From positions 2,542,001 through 2,606,000 of the forward strand of contig JAJQJQ010000006.1 in the NCBI GenBank assembly GCA_028622995.1: a DNA stretch of 64,000 bases, given 5' to 3'. Positions 36,443-47,413 of the stretch are shown piece after piece. The translations under genes and the position numbers were made by a program. Under the pieces are notes generated by a model. The model was given only the letters and a program-made list of their open reading frames with translations. It made no database searches and was not told where the DNA came from. Source of the DNA: Panagrolaimus kolymaensis. Lineage: Eukaryota > Nematoda > Chromadorea > Rhabditida > Panagrolaimidae. Position 1 is the first letter of the stretch, and each line of letters opens with the position of its first letter.

Positions 36443-39400
36443 CAAGTAAAAGAAAAATATAAAAAAAGAAGATGAAGATTTTTTGTACAAAAATCTTCTT
36501 TTTCTTACATTTTTTTTTTCTTGTTTCACTGATTTCCTTTCATCACAGAAAATCTTGAACTCCGCCTTCCATTTTTCTTTTTTTCTTTCCTTAAACAACG
36601 CCCGAACTCTTTTTTTTTAAAACTTAAACTTTTTTATTTCAAACAAAAATCGAAAAAAAAAAATGCCGTAAAGAATTTCATCGCGCTTTTTTTTATTTTT
36701 TTCAAAGTCAAGGCGAAAACCTTTCTTTTCTCGCTTCAACGCTCTTTGCGGTTTAGTTTTGTTTCTCTCTCTCATCTCACTCTCCTATTTTCAAGAAAGA
36801 TGGGTGAAAAACGAAGAAAAGAAGAAGAAAAAAAACCCTCGATGATGATCGCATTTATTTGGAACAAAAAAAAATAATACGGATTTAAGAATCATTCTAA
36901 TTCCATCCAACCATCCTCGGCGTGATGGTGTCATCATCATCGTCATCGTCATCTCATTTTTTATAAATTTTAACTATCATCAAAATTTTTTTAAAGAAAA
37001 GACAAAAAAGGCATACAAATAATTTTTTGAAGCATCAAATTTGTTTTTTTTCTTTGACATATAATCTCATCAAAAAATAGGAGAAGAAGAAAATTGGATC
37101 ATTGTTGTCTGTCTGTCTTCTGAAGGAGAGAGGAAATATAATAATTTCTTGTGGTTTTTTTGTTTTGCAAGAAAAGTGAAAAGGAAAAAAATGGGAAATA
37201 ATTATAATTATTAATATTTGTTTTGTTTTTTTATTGTAATAGAAAGGAATAAGAAAACTGGAGCAATGAAAGCATTTGAAAATTAAAAGTGAAAGGAAAA
37301 TTATTTTATTTTTTTAAACTGAAATTGAAGATAAAGCCTTTTGGCTGAATCCAAAAATTCTAAATCTTTTAATTTTAAACATTTTGTAATAAACTGAAAA
37401 CCATAATAACTAACTGAGTTAAAATTTTATTTTGAAGGAAAAAAACTGAGAAGCAGGTTATAAAACAGTTAGTGTATAAAAAAAAACTGAGAGAAAAAAG
37501 TGTGTAATTATTAATTTGATTAATGAACTGAATTTAAAACTGACTGATGGCTAAAGAGTTTCAATTTTTACTTTATTTTTATAACCAAATATTTCAAGAA
37601 AATATTATCCATAATAAAATAATCATAATAAATTTTTTTAAAAACTGTAATTTAGATTTATTCTTTTAACAAGGTTAAAAATTTTTTATAAAACTGTTGT
37701 GCTTTGAAGTTGAATGGCAACAAACATTGGAATCAAAATATTTTTTTCTACTTAAAATTTAAATATTTAAACTGTCTTTTTTTATAATAAAAATGTATCA
37801 TTTAACGTGCAAAATTACTATATATTTTTTTACAAAACTGTTTCTCGAATTACCCGGTGAAAAATAAAAAAAAAGGTTTTTTTTACTTCAACAAAATATC
37901 ATTTTTTAATATATTTTATTTTCATCCAAAGAAATTATTTTACTTTTGTTATTTAACTGTAAATTACTTCAGACATATATTCAATAAAAAGTTTAACTGA
38001 AGCAATGCTATAAAATATGTCATGATGTAATCGTATACTACAAAATTACAATGCCATCCATAAACAACGTAAATGAATCTCATGAAGTCAATTGACCTTG
38101 AAATTGGGGCTTTTTTATTGGGAGAATTTAGAACTCTCCACTTACTTGCACGACCTGCATTTATCTTTATTGTTGTGGGATACAACAAAAAAAAGATGAG
38201 GAAAAGAAAAAAATGTGACTCAAGATTTTGATGATCGCTGACTGCCGCGGCAAAAAAAAAAGAGGTTCCGCTTGACACGCTTTTTACGCATCCGAGAACA
38301 TCAAAAATGTCACCATATCGTCGTCGACGAGTTTTATGATATAAATTTTTTTTATATCTGTTTGTGTTTAAACAAGCTAAATGTCATCGACGTCGTCATT
38401 ATTTAAATATTGTATCTCTTTTTTCTTTCTAGAAAAAATTTTGGAATCATTTACAAAAATCAGAGGGAAATAAAAGAAGGATTTTTGAAATTCAAAAAGA
38501 AGAAAAAACTGTAGCTTCACCCAAAAGTTCAAAAGATTTCAAAAAAAAATAGCAGCTTTACTAAATTATTAAAAATATATTTGTGTACTAAATGGAATTC
38601 TATAGATAAAAAAACATGATGGCTTCAACCATGTAAAACTGTTTTATGTATATCAAATTATAAATCTGGAATTAACCAATGGCACTGATCCATGATTAAT
38701 ATATGGTTGGAAAAAACAAATAATGTCGACGGCGAAAAGTTAAAATAAGCATAGAAAAAACTGTAAATTTTTTTGAAGTGTTTTCATTTTTTTACACATA
38801 AAAATCGAATGATTTTTTGTTTTTGTGTTGTTGCTTATTTCTATAGCTTTAAAAAATGGGGGGAAAGGATAAAGAATTGTTTTTAAAATTTAATGTTTTT
38901 AAGAAGAAATTTTCCGCGATCGACGGTCAAAATAAAAAATATTTTATTTACATTCTTTATTATTTGCTGCAGCCTAAAAATAATTTCAGCAATTTTTTTT
39001 GGCAATCCCGAATTTATTTTCGTCAGTTTTATTTTATCGATTCAATAAAAAAAATTAAAAAGTTAATCTCTTAATTCTTGACGGACCCTTGTTAATTTAA
39101 ATAAAACTTAAAACTCAAAAAAAAATCTATCGCATTTTTAACTTTTCTTTAAAACCTTTGGACTTGTTTGTTGTCTTAGTTGATTTCCAAAAATATTTTC
39201 CAAAGAACTACTAAAAGTCAGAAAAGATTAAAAAGAAAACAAACTAAGAATAAAATTATAAACAAAAGTTATCAAAAATACATATTTTTTCGGGGTAAAT
39301 GAGCGCATTTTTATATGTATTTCTTCATAGAAATTTTCGTAGGACTATATTCCAAGTGATAATGATGAATAATGAAAGCACTGAGTAATTGCCGTTAAAG

Positions 39401-40032
39401 GTTATCGATTTCCACCAACCTTTAAATGCGGCGCGGTGTATGTAGAGAAAAAGAAAAAATTTTGAAATAACAAAAAAATTCGAAATAATGAAATAAATAA
39501 TCGGAAAGAGTTCGAATAAGCATCAAATAACTTCACTTTTTTAAATTTCTTTTCTTAAATTTTATTTTACTTCTTTTTTTTTACTGTAAATCGTCGACGC
39601 TCGATTAAATTCCAAGCATGCATTCTTTTTTTGCTTTTTTTTTCTTTTTTGAAATTAATAACAACAAAAAAATACTGCAGCGGCTAATATCCATTTCTTT
39701 GATGATAATGATGATGAAAAAAATTCTTTTTAAACATGTGATGAATGTTTTGGTAATTTTCCAAAAACAAAAAAGTGTTAAAGCACTATCTCGGTCTGGT
39801 CGAAAGGCATTTCATCTCTTCTTCGTCCAAACATCGATTGGCCGTTTGAAAATAAAAAATTGGTTTAAAATCGAAAAAAAGATTTCTTCTTTATCGTTTT
39901 TTTCTTTTTAAATTTTCTCGTTCGTGTTCTTTCAATTTTCATTCTTAAAAAAGACTTTCACTTTTTTCTTTTTAAACAAAGTAATAACAGTTTTTGTATT
40001 TTAGATTTAAAATTAAACCAAAAGAAAAAAGA
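36443..40032. other. Divergent intergenic region containing the motif orientation switch
   Basis: This lies between the divergently transcribed MAM gene and TMEM41A copy 2. From 36.6 to 37.2 kb there is pyrimidine/purine-rich promoter-like sequence for the MAM gene. AAACTG units run at about 37.25-38.77 kb. The stretch 38.77-39.98 kb is essentially free of the motif in either orientation. The first CAGTTT on the + strand is at 39988. No exon is supported. An inverted repeat TTAAAGGTT/AACCTTTAA lies at 39395-39425. Confidence 0.7.
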
Positions 40033-41384
40033 ATGACCCGATTATTTATATTACCTGGAATATTTGGTTTGGCTTCATTATTTCTTTGGTGGATGCTAAT
40101 ATCTGCGCCAGGATGGTCGGAAACTAATAATGGTTCCAATTCTTGGGAATTACCTTCGCAATTTGAAAATTTTACAACTCTCGCAGAAAAATTCAAGCAT
40201 TATAAAGATGATCATTTTGCGTATATTTCCACTGTGTTTGTTTTCGCTTATCTTTATAAACAAACTTTTGCCATTCCTGGATCATTCCTTTTAGTGAGTC
40301 TTTTTTATTTTTCATGGACCTTAAAATTTTCAACTCAGTTTAATTTATTTTTATTTTGAACCATGATAAAAAACCTTTCTCCAGTTTTGATTGTTTTTTA
40401 TAAACCCTTTTCACAAAAGCAATGCAGTTTCTTATTTCTAAAATCGAAAAGCTAAAATTAGATCTTTACAGTTAATATTTTTTTCTCATTCTTCTTTAAT
40501 GTTTTTAGAATATCTTGGCTGGAGTTGTATTTGGTATGGGAACTGGATTTATTTTATGTTGCATTTTAACCACCGCGGGTTCAACTCTTTGTTATTTATT
40601 TAGTGAAATGTTTGGGCGCGAATATGTTTTATATTATTTCGGTGAAAGGCTAACATATTTACAACAAAGAATTGATAATAATAGTCATCGATTGCTTCCT
40701 TTTTTACTTTTTGCTCGAATGTTTCCAATTAGTCCAAGTTGGTTATTGAATATTGTGGCGCCATTTTTAAATATTCCATTACCCATTTTTTCTATTAGTG
40801 CCTTCGTTGGTAAGTTACCATTTTGGATCTTTCCTGTCAGTTTAAAGTCCTTTAAAAAGAATTGTTAAAAATTTTTATAAAGAAGCGAAAATACAAAAAT
40901 TAAGCATATACCACTCAGTTTTATAAATTTTTATAAGATTGACTACATACACAATTTTTATGAATCAAATAAGCATATTATTGAAAGCCCTTTCCAGTTT
41001 TTTTCACTTTTAAAAACTTTTTCCAAATGTTCAAGTACACAGTTTAATTTTTTTATTTTAGGCCTCGCTCCCTACAATTTTATTTGTGTTCAAGCTGGAT
41101 GCATTTTATCCGATTTAAAATCATGGGATGATATATTTTCAACTTCCACGATTCTCAGATTATCATTTGTCGCTTTGTTGCCATTAGTATTTGCAATTTT
41201 TATTCGACCTCGACCTTCTGTTAAAACTGCAGTTTTAGTGGATGTTGTTTCAAAAACAGTTCCATCCGGTGGAATTAAAACATGGTTTGCAACTCGAGGA
41301 AATATTATATCCTTGAATCCAAATGACTCATCTAGTTGTGATCTTGTTGGACTATTAAAACATGGGGAAATTGAAGATGTTTAA
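40033..41384 (+). CDS. TMEM41A: TMEM41A-like VTT-domain membrane protein, copy 2
   Basis: Three exons (40033-40293, 40509-40809, 41062-41384) give about 294 aa with the same phases and exon 1-2 lengths (261 and 301 nt) as copy 1. Exon 1 differs by about two synonymous bases and exon 2 by only a handful. Exon 3 has many amino-acid changes and is 15 nt shorter (IFIRPRPSVKTA is conserved, the tail IEDV is kept). About 90 bp of intron 1 before exon 2 and the leader acceptor are also nearly identical to copy 1. Both copies have intact frames, so both may be functional. Expected role: ER multi-pass protein of the TMEM41/VMP1 lipid-handling family. The array motif is sense to the gene in both copies. 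Confidence 0.87.
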
Positions 41385-42794
41385 CTTCACTTTCATGACA
41401 TAATATTTAGTTATTAATCCTACAGTATAAAAAAATGTGCCATTGTTTCTTCACTTTAATTTTCCTTTTTTTCTTTAAGATTTTTATTTGCTCAATTCTC
41501 TTTTATTTTTATTTTCAGGTTTATCAAAAAATTAGTTCAATTATTTTTGAATTTTTTCTTTTCAAAAGAAAAATATTTAATTTTCTACGAAAATTTACGT
41601 TAAATTTCTAAAACTTTCGTATGGTTCAAAAGAAAAATGACAGTTTTCGGTTTCTTTTGCTGATACCTTTTTTGCTGGTTTTTTCTCAAATAAATTTATA
41701 TTTTTGTTTAAATCAATCGAAACAACATGCGAAAGTTGCATTAATTATTCTTAAACAGTTTAAAGCAGTAATAAAAAAAATAAAGAAATCAGTAACTTTA
41801 AAAATTAATTTACCAATATGGTTTTCTTCAGTTTTATTTATTTAGTTCTTCACCGGCAAATCAAGACAGTTAAATTTTTTTTTCAAAAATGGTAATCAAA
41901 TGCTCAGTTAAAAAGAACACGACAACGTTTAAATCAAATTTATTCGATTTTGGTTTATTCCAGTTTTAAATAAACCATAGTTTTTGTGGCAATAAAATTA
42001 AGTTTCGTTTCAGTTAAAATTCTAAAAGTTAAATTTTATTTAAAACCACGATAAAATTCTCCATTGCAATTTTTATTTGATTTGCGTCATATATCCGCAG
42101 CATCTTCAAGTGGTATTTGATTTTTCTTCAAGAAAAAAAACCCGTGAAAATAATTTTCAATGATTGATATATCACTTGAAATTGGGATCATCTGCCTTTA
42201 TGTAAACAAAGAAATAAAAATCTCTCACAGTTTTGAGAAAAATTACAAATGATAATTATTGCAGCCTTCATCAGTTTTTATTTATTTTTAGAAATATCCT
42301 CGAAAAGTTAGTTCATAAAGAATAATTATTAAATAATTTATGTAATACAGTTTTTACTTAATTCTTTTCTTTGTTTTATTAGTTTTTTTTTGTTTTGCAC
42401 AATATGGAGAAGCTCAGTCTAATATGAATAAGTTGCCGAAAAATCAGAGGGCCAATCTTTTTAAATCAACAAGTCGTTGTTCTTTTAATACAGTTTTTTT
42501 GTGATTATAAAATTATTTACCCATGCAATTTTCTGTTAAACTTTTTGATAATTTCGCTAAAAAAATGATTAAAGTGCGATGCAGTTTAATTTTGTATAAA
42601 TAAATTTATAAACTAAAAAAAATATTACCCACGTTTTAATTTTGTAAATTGCTTGTTTGGCTATGTTACACCATGGTAATCAGTTTATTTATTTTTTTAT
42701 TCGCGAGATATTTTAATTTTTTTTTCTTTTTTTTTCATACTCCAAAATCTCTATTGCAGTTTTATATTTCCCTTAATAAGCCAAAAATAAAAAA
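41385..42794. other. Intergenic region with CAGTTT array
   Basis: This 1.4 kb lies between TMEM41A copy 2 and the first calmodulin exon. It holds scattered CAGTTT units and no supported exon. A 15-bp string ATTTTGTAAATTGCT at 42639-42653 recurs upstream of the paralogous exon (47332-47346) and may belong to a shared leader or promoter. Confidence 0.55.
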
Positions 42795-45700
42795 ATGGAT
42801 GATGGAATTTGGCATGTTCATGGCAAATATCGAGATAATGATGATTCACGTATGTCACCTTTACATCAATTTCGTTACGGTATAGATTGTCGAGTTTTCT
42901 CAACTTATGATGATGTACGCGAACAAATTGCTGGATCTAAAAGTCTCACAAAAATTGGCTTAACTGATTTTGTTCCATTTCGAAGAGTTAAAAAAGTAAG
43001 ACAAATTTTTAATAGAATACAGTTTTATTTTTTTATTTTGTCACAATCTTAGGCCAGTTATTGCTAGAAAAAATGGCGATCAAAAAAATCAACAGTTTAA
43101 AAAAATTTAATATAAAATTAACAAATTTCTTGCTGATTAATTAAAAATGAAAGTCAGTTAACGAATAAAATTTAAAAGTATTTATCTTTTAAGAAAACGA
43201 AGAAAAATAAAAATAATATTTATAAAACCAAAATATTTTTACAGTTTTTTTAAATTTTAAAGCATCCCTTGAACATCCAGTTTTTTAAATTTCTTATTAA
43301 AGCTCCAACGCTTCGACTACAGTTTTATTCATACATGTGCCCTACTATGTAAGGACTCAATACTCAGTTGTGATTTGATATTCTGGTTTTTTTTTGTTGA
43401 AAGCAACATTTATTTAATGTTCGCAATCTTGGTGCAGTTATAAAAAAAAATTATTATCATTTTTTGAGTGATTTTTATATCCTTTATTTTAATTCAGTTA
43501 TATCATTGAACGCCTTTTATCAAATCTACAACAATAACAGTTTTATAAAATTTGAAAAGGGTTTATGCAAAAGAACAGTTTTAATTAAGAAAATTTTCTT
43601 AACCAATGCAATGCAGTTTTTTTGTTTTTTTATTTTACTGAAGTCTTACGATATTGGTGCTTCATATTTAAAAATTAAATATTTTATCATTTTTGCAAGA
43701 GGCTTATATCTACGAAATATAAAACAAAAACACTTAACTTTTATTAAATATGAGACATTTTTATCCTAATCTTTTTTGTTTTGTTGGATTCTTATCCTTC
43801 TGAGTCAAATTTTCAAAAGTTACCCTACGCTTTTTTTTCAGCTTGCTTTGTCTTCTGTCAAATCCTTTCTTTTCTCTAAATATATCTATGTTTAATCCTT
43901 GGAATGAATGCGCAAAAAAACATTTCCTGTTTAGCCCGTCAATTTTTTTGATTGACAGCTAGCTTCTTAACTTTTTGAGTCACAATAAAAAAAGATTAGA
44001 AGGATTTGTTGACGGATAAAAAAAGATAACAACAAACATGCATGCCTTCCTTTCATACAAAATTATTTATTTTATATTTATATATTTATAAAATATACAC
44101 GTTCCTTTTCATTCATTCCTTCGTCTTAAGCTGATCTCAGTTTTTTATATTTTTCATCTTGTTAAAAATGGTTCGATATCGAATGAAAGTTCACCAACAA
44201 CAAAAAACTAAAAAGGTAATTGCTTCAGTTTATCCATTTTATGCTGAATTGTTATGGCTCAGTTTTTCTTAGAATATTGAGTTATAATATTTTAATTTTT
44301 AAAATTATTTTTTTTGTAAAAATATTTTTGGTTATTCAGTTTTAAAGTTGAGATTTGTCCTAAACGTTGATTGTAACCTAGCAGTTTTTTTAATCCCCTT
44401 CTTTCAAATTGAAATACAGTTTATTCAAAAAAATGTTAAAACTCCAGTTTTTTTTGTTTTATTGCCAAAATAATAATCCAAGTAATATTATGAATCACAG
44501 TTATAAATATTGCTAATTGGTTGCTCACTACTTACATCCCATCACAGTTTCAAAAAAATTTCAAAATGAAGAACAAAATTTTTTAAAGACAGTTTTTTTT
44601 AAATTTTTGACCATCCGTGGAAAAGCTCCTTTCTCCCCAAATATATTTACAATTCAGTTAATATTATTAAAATACATATATGTATTGAAATCTCACTTCT
44701 CAGTTTTAATTTTTTATTCTTGACTATAAAAGGTCATCCCTTTAACATGGCACACAGTTTTATTTTTTATAGCTTACATCCTTTAACAAAAGCCGGAAGT
44801 TATTTTTCTCCCTTTTTTAATATAATAAAAATTTTCCTTCCTTTTTTGAGAGAGGCAATGGCAAAAAAAAGTTAGAAAAAAATAAATAAGTAAGAAAATA
44901 ACCTAATAAAAAAAAGTTTTATTCCTTAATAAACGTCACTTACATATGTACATCCATTTGGATTACTTCCTTTTTAACGCAACATTTTTATTTTATTTAT
45001 TTTAAAGTGAAAAAAGAAGAAGAAGAAAAACCTAAAAGCAAGCAAAATTTTAAAATGAATGAAAAGCAAAAAAAAGTGACAATTGGCAAAAACTTAAAAT
45101 TCCTCCTCCCTTTTTTTGATGCTTGCTCTTTCTTTCTTTCTATCATAAAGAAAAGAAAGGAATGTGTCAACCTAAAGAGATTTGTGTTAACGCAATCATC
45201 CATGTCAATGGTGGCGATCTTCCCTTCCCTGAAAACCGGGCTTCTTTATTCTGTTATTTAACAGTTGCCAAAGGAAACTTTTTTTATTATTTAAAAACAA
45301 GACATTGTTGAAATTTTTTTTAAGTTTTGAAAAGAAAAGAATGAAAAAAATATTCATTCATTCTTTTTGCCGAGATCGTTGTTGAACTCAGTTATTTATT
45401 AATATTTATATTTATTTATTTTTACTTTTTCAGTTATATTCTAACGCAATGGCCATGGCAACAGCAGCAGGCCCTCAAGGAGGTGCATCAAATTTAATGC
45501 AATTTAGTGAAGAAGTTATTAAACAAGTTAGTTAATAATCAAAGTCCAGTTTTATTCTTAGAATTTTTATTAATTTACAGTTAACCCCCGAAGAAATAGA
45601 TGAATTTCGTGAAGCATTTATGATGTTTGATAAAGATGGAAATGGAACAATTTCCACTAAAGAATTGGGAGTCGCAATGCGTTCACTCGGACAAAATCCA

Positions 45701-46462
45701 ACCGAACAAGAAATTCTTGAAATGATTAATGAAGTTGGTAAGTTAAAGACCAGAAGAAGAACCCAGTTTAAAAATTATTTTAAAAACAAAAATTTGTTTG
45801 AATTAATTTCAAACGTCACGAAGAACACAGTTTATTTTTTTATCCATAAAAATGGTAGTATAAACAAAAATTTAAACGTTTGCCATAGAAAAATAAAGTT
45901 TTTACGGCACCGTGAATCCGTGGCAGTTTATTTTTTGTATTAAATAAAACACTTAAAAAATAATTTAGAAACCGAAAAGGTTTTATTGTCGACAGTTTAT
46001 AAAAAATTGGAAAATAATTTAGAGACCGCATAGGCCTAATTGTCAACAGTTTATATTAATAAAAAAACTTTCCTTTTTTTCCAGACATTGATGGAAATGG
46101 ACAAATAGAATTCCCAGAATTTTGTGTGATGATGAAACGAATGATGAAAGAAACGGATTCGGAAATGATTCGAGAAGCTTTTCGAGTTTTTGATAAAGAT
46201 GGAAATGGAGTCATCACCGCCCAAGAATTCCGATATTTTATGGTTCACATGGGAATGCAATTTAGTGAAGAAGAGGTTGATGAAATGATTAATGAAGTTA
46301 GTCCCTTCGCAAATAGACAGTTAATAATTTATATTTATTTTTAGGTTGATATGGATGGTGATGGATCAATTGATTATGAAGAATTCGTTAAGGTTTGAAA
46401 ACAATAATGAAAGCGACAGTTTAAATAAAATATAAAATTTTTAGATGATGAGCGAGCGTTGA
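42795..46462 (+). CDS. cal-1: CAL-1-like calmodulin, copy A (long first exon isoform)
   Basis: Exons 42795-42995, 45434-45526, 45581-45737, 46085-46296, 46345-46392 and 46445-46462 give about 242 aa. Four canonical EF-hands are present: loops [36 protein letters not shown] and [12 protein letters not shown]. The segments [15 protein letters not shown] and [20 protein letters not shown] match the nematode CAL-1 type rather than ubiquitous calmodulin. Role: Ca2+ sensor; targets are unknown. The first 67 residues ([14 protein letters not shown], then YGIDCRV) form an extension I do not recognise, shared with copy B. An alternative first exon at 44168 can replace it. Exon 2 and 3 acceptors are CAG|TTA, overlapping array-like motifs. 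Introns are full of sense CAGTTT units. Confidence 0.88.
43949..43958 (+). promoter_or_regulatory. PBX-MEIS composite site upstream of short first exon, copy A
   Basis: TGATTGACAG matches the composite PBX-MEIS (CEH-20/UNC-62 in C. elegans) site. The surrounding TTTGATTGACAGCT is repeated about 235 bp before the paralogous exon in copy B. Its position 219 bp before the ATG at 44168 suggests a conserved enhancer or promoter element. Confidence 0.5.
44168..44215 (+). CDS. cal-1: Alternative first exon of calmodulin copy A
   Basis: This 16-codon exon starts [10 protein letters not shown], is basic, and ends AAG|GTAATT in phase 0, so it joins exon 2 at 45434 for a 191-aa isoform. It is supported by a counterpart ([10 protein letters not shown]) in the same relative place in copy B. 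A PBX-MEIS-like site lies about 215 bp upstream in both, which implies a separate promoter. N-terminal basic residues could affect membrane or target association, which is inference. Confidence 0.7.
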
Positions 46463-47413
46463 GACATGGACCATTTCATTTTTGACTTATTTTGCTTATC
46501 AACTGGGAGCTTATACAATAGAATGACTCGGGTGCATTTTTTTTTGTTGATATAATATTTTAAATTTCTATTATCACTGTATTTTATTATAATAATTTGA
46601 TCTCAATATTCAATTCAACTAATTTCATTGATTGTTATTATTTTGTGAAAATTTTTTAAATTCAAATAAATATGTTGATTTAAAAGCCAATTCAGTTTTA
46701 TGTTTTTTTTTCTTTACAAACTTCCACCTCCATCCTCCCACTCTTCATATATTCATAGATCTTTACAGTTTTACAAAAAATTATGATCTTTGTTATTTTT
46801 ATTTTTCAAAAGCACTTGAAATAAAGAAACAAAAAAAAGCGTGATCCTCGATATTTCATTATTTGTTTTTAAATGTTTTAAAAAAAGTTTTAGTTTTAAA
46901 TTATTGAGAAAGAAAAGCTTTTCTTCATAATTTTGCATGAAAGAAAAAAATATGAGGTACTTGAGAAGAAAGATGCGCGAAATGCGCTTGTTTACTTCAC
47001 TCCTCTTCTTTTTTATTAAATATTGTATTTGCGTCAGAGGTCGTTGTTGTTGTCACATCGCGCAAAGCTTAAAAATCAAGTAAAAGTTAAAAAGTGAAGG
47101 AGGCAAACTCATTGAATGGATGAGCTAAGAAAATAGATAGATAGATATTTATCCAAAATGTTTTAAAAAAGTTATTGTTCTCTCTCCCACACTCTTGTGT
47201 CTCAAAAAAGTATTATTGGTAATAAGATTTTAAAGTTTAAAAAAAAGTGTTCAGAGATTGATACTTTATTTTTTGTGTGGAGAAGAAAATTTGTTAATAC
47301 TTAAACAAAGTTTGTTGAGTTTAAAAAAAGAATTTTGTAAATTGCTCCTGATCAGTGACCTTTTTAATTTTACTCTATTCAGTTTCATTTAAAAAAATAT
47401 TAAAATAAAAAAT
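46463..47413. other. Intergenic spacer between calmodulin copies
   Basis: A 950-bp spacer with the 3' end of copy A (AATAAA near 46666), few motif units, and probable promoter sequence for copy B. No exon is seen. Confidence 0.55.

Larger units (their letters stand above)
1..38770 (-). repeat. Directional CAGTTT/AAACTG motif array, left domain
   Basis: Introns and intergenic DNA carry dense copies of AAACTG (variants TAACTG, AAAACTG) on the + strand, i.e. CAGTTT on the - strand. Each is preceded by a run of A/T and followed by roughly 15-25 bp of unique, less A/T-rich sequence. Sampled starts are 1936, 1981, 2046, 2136, 2190, 2266, 2354, 2396 and 2469, giving spacings of 42-90 bp. Opposite-orientation copies are rare (for example near 1020, 21878 and 30340). 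Coding exons are mostly free of the motif, except in the MAM gene. The units are not tandem repeats, because the intervening sequence differs each time. Function is unknown. Small-RNA promoters are one possibility and a nucleosome or chromatin-organising element is another. Confidence 0.9.

Noticed and set aside
39618..39911. 97-codon + strand frame in the orientation-switch gap
   Set aside because: It has Phe, Lys and Met runs from low-complexity DNA and no recognisable domain. Nearby sequence looks like ordinary promoter-proximal A/T-rich DNA.
46051..46260. - strand frames opposite the calmodulin EF-hand exons, repeated at 56173-56472
   Set aside because: Antisense shadows of conserved exons in both paralogues.
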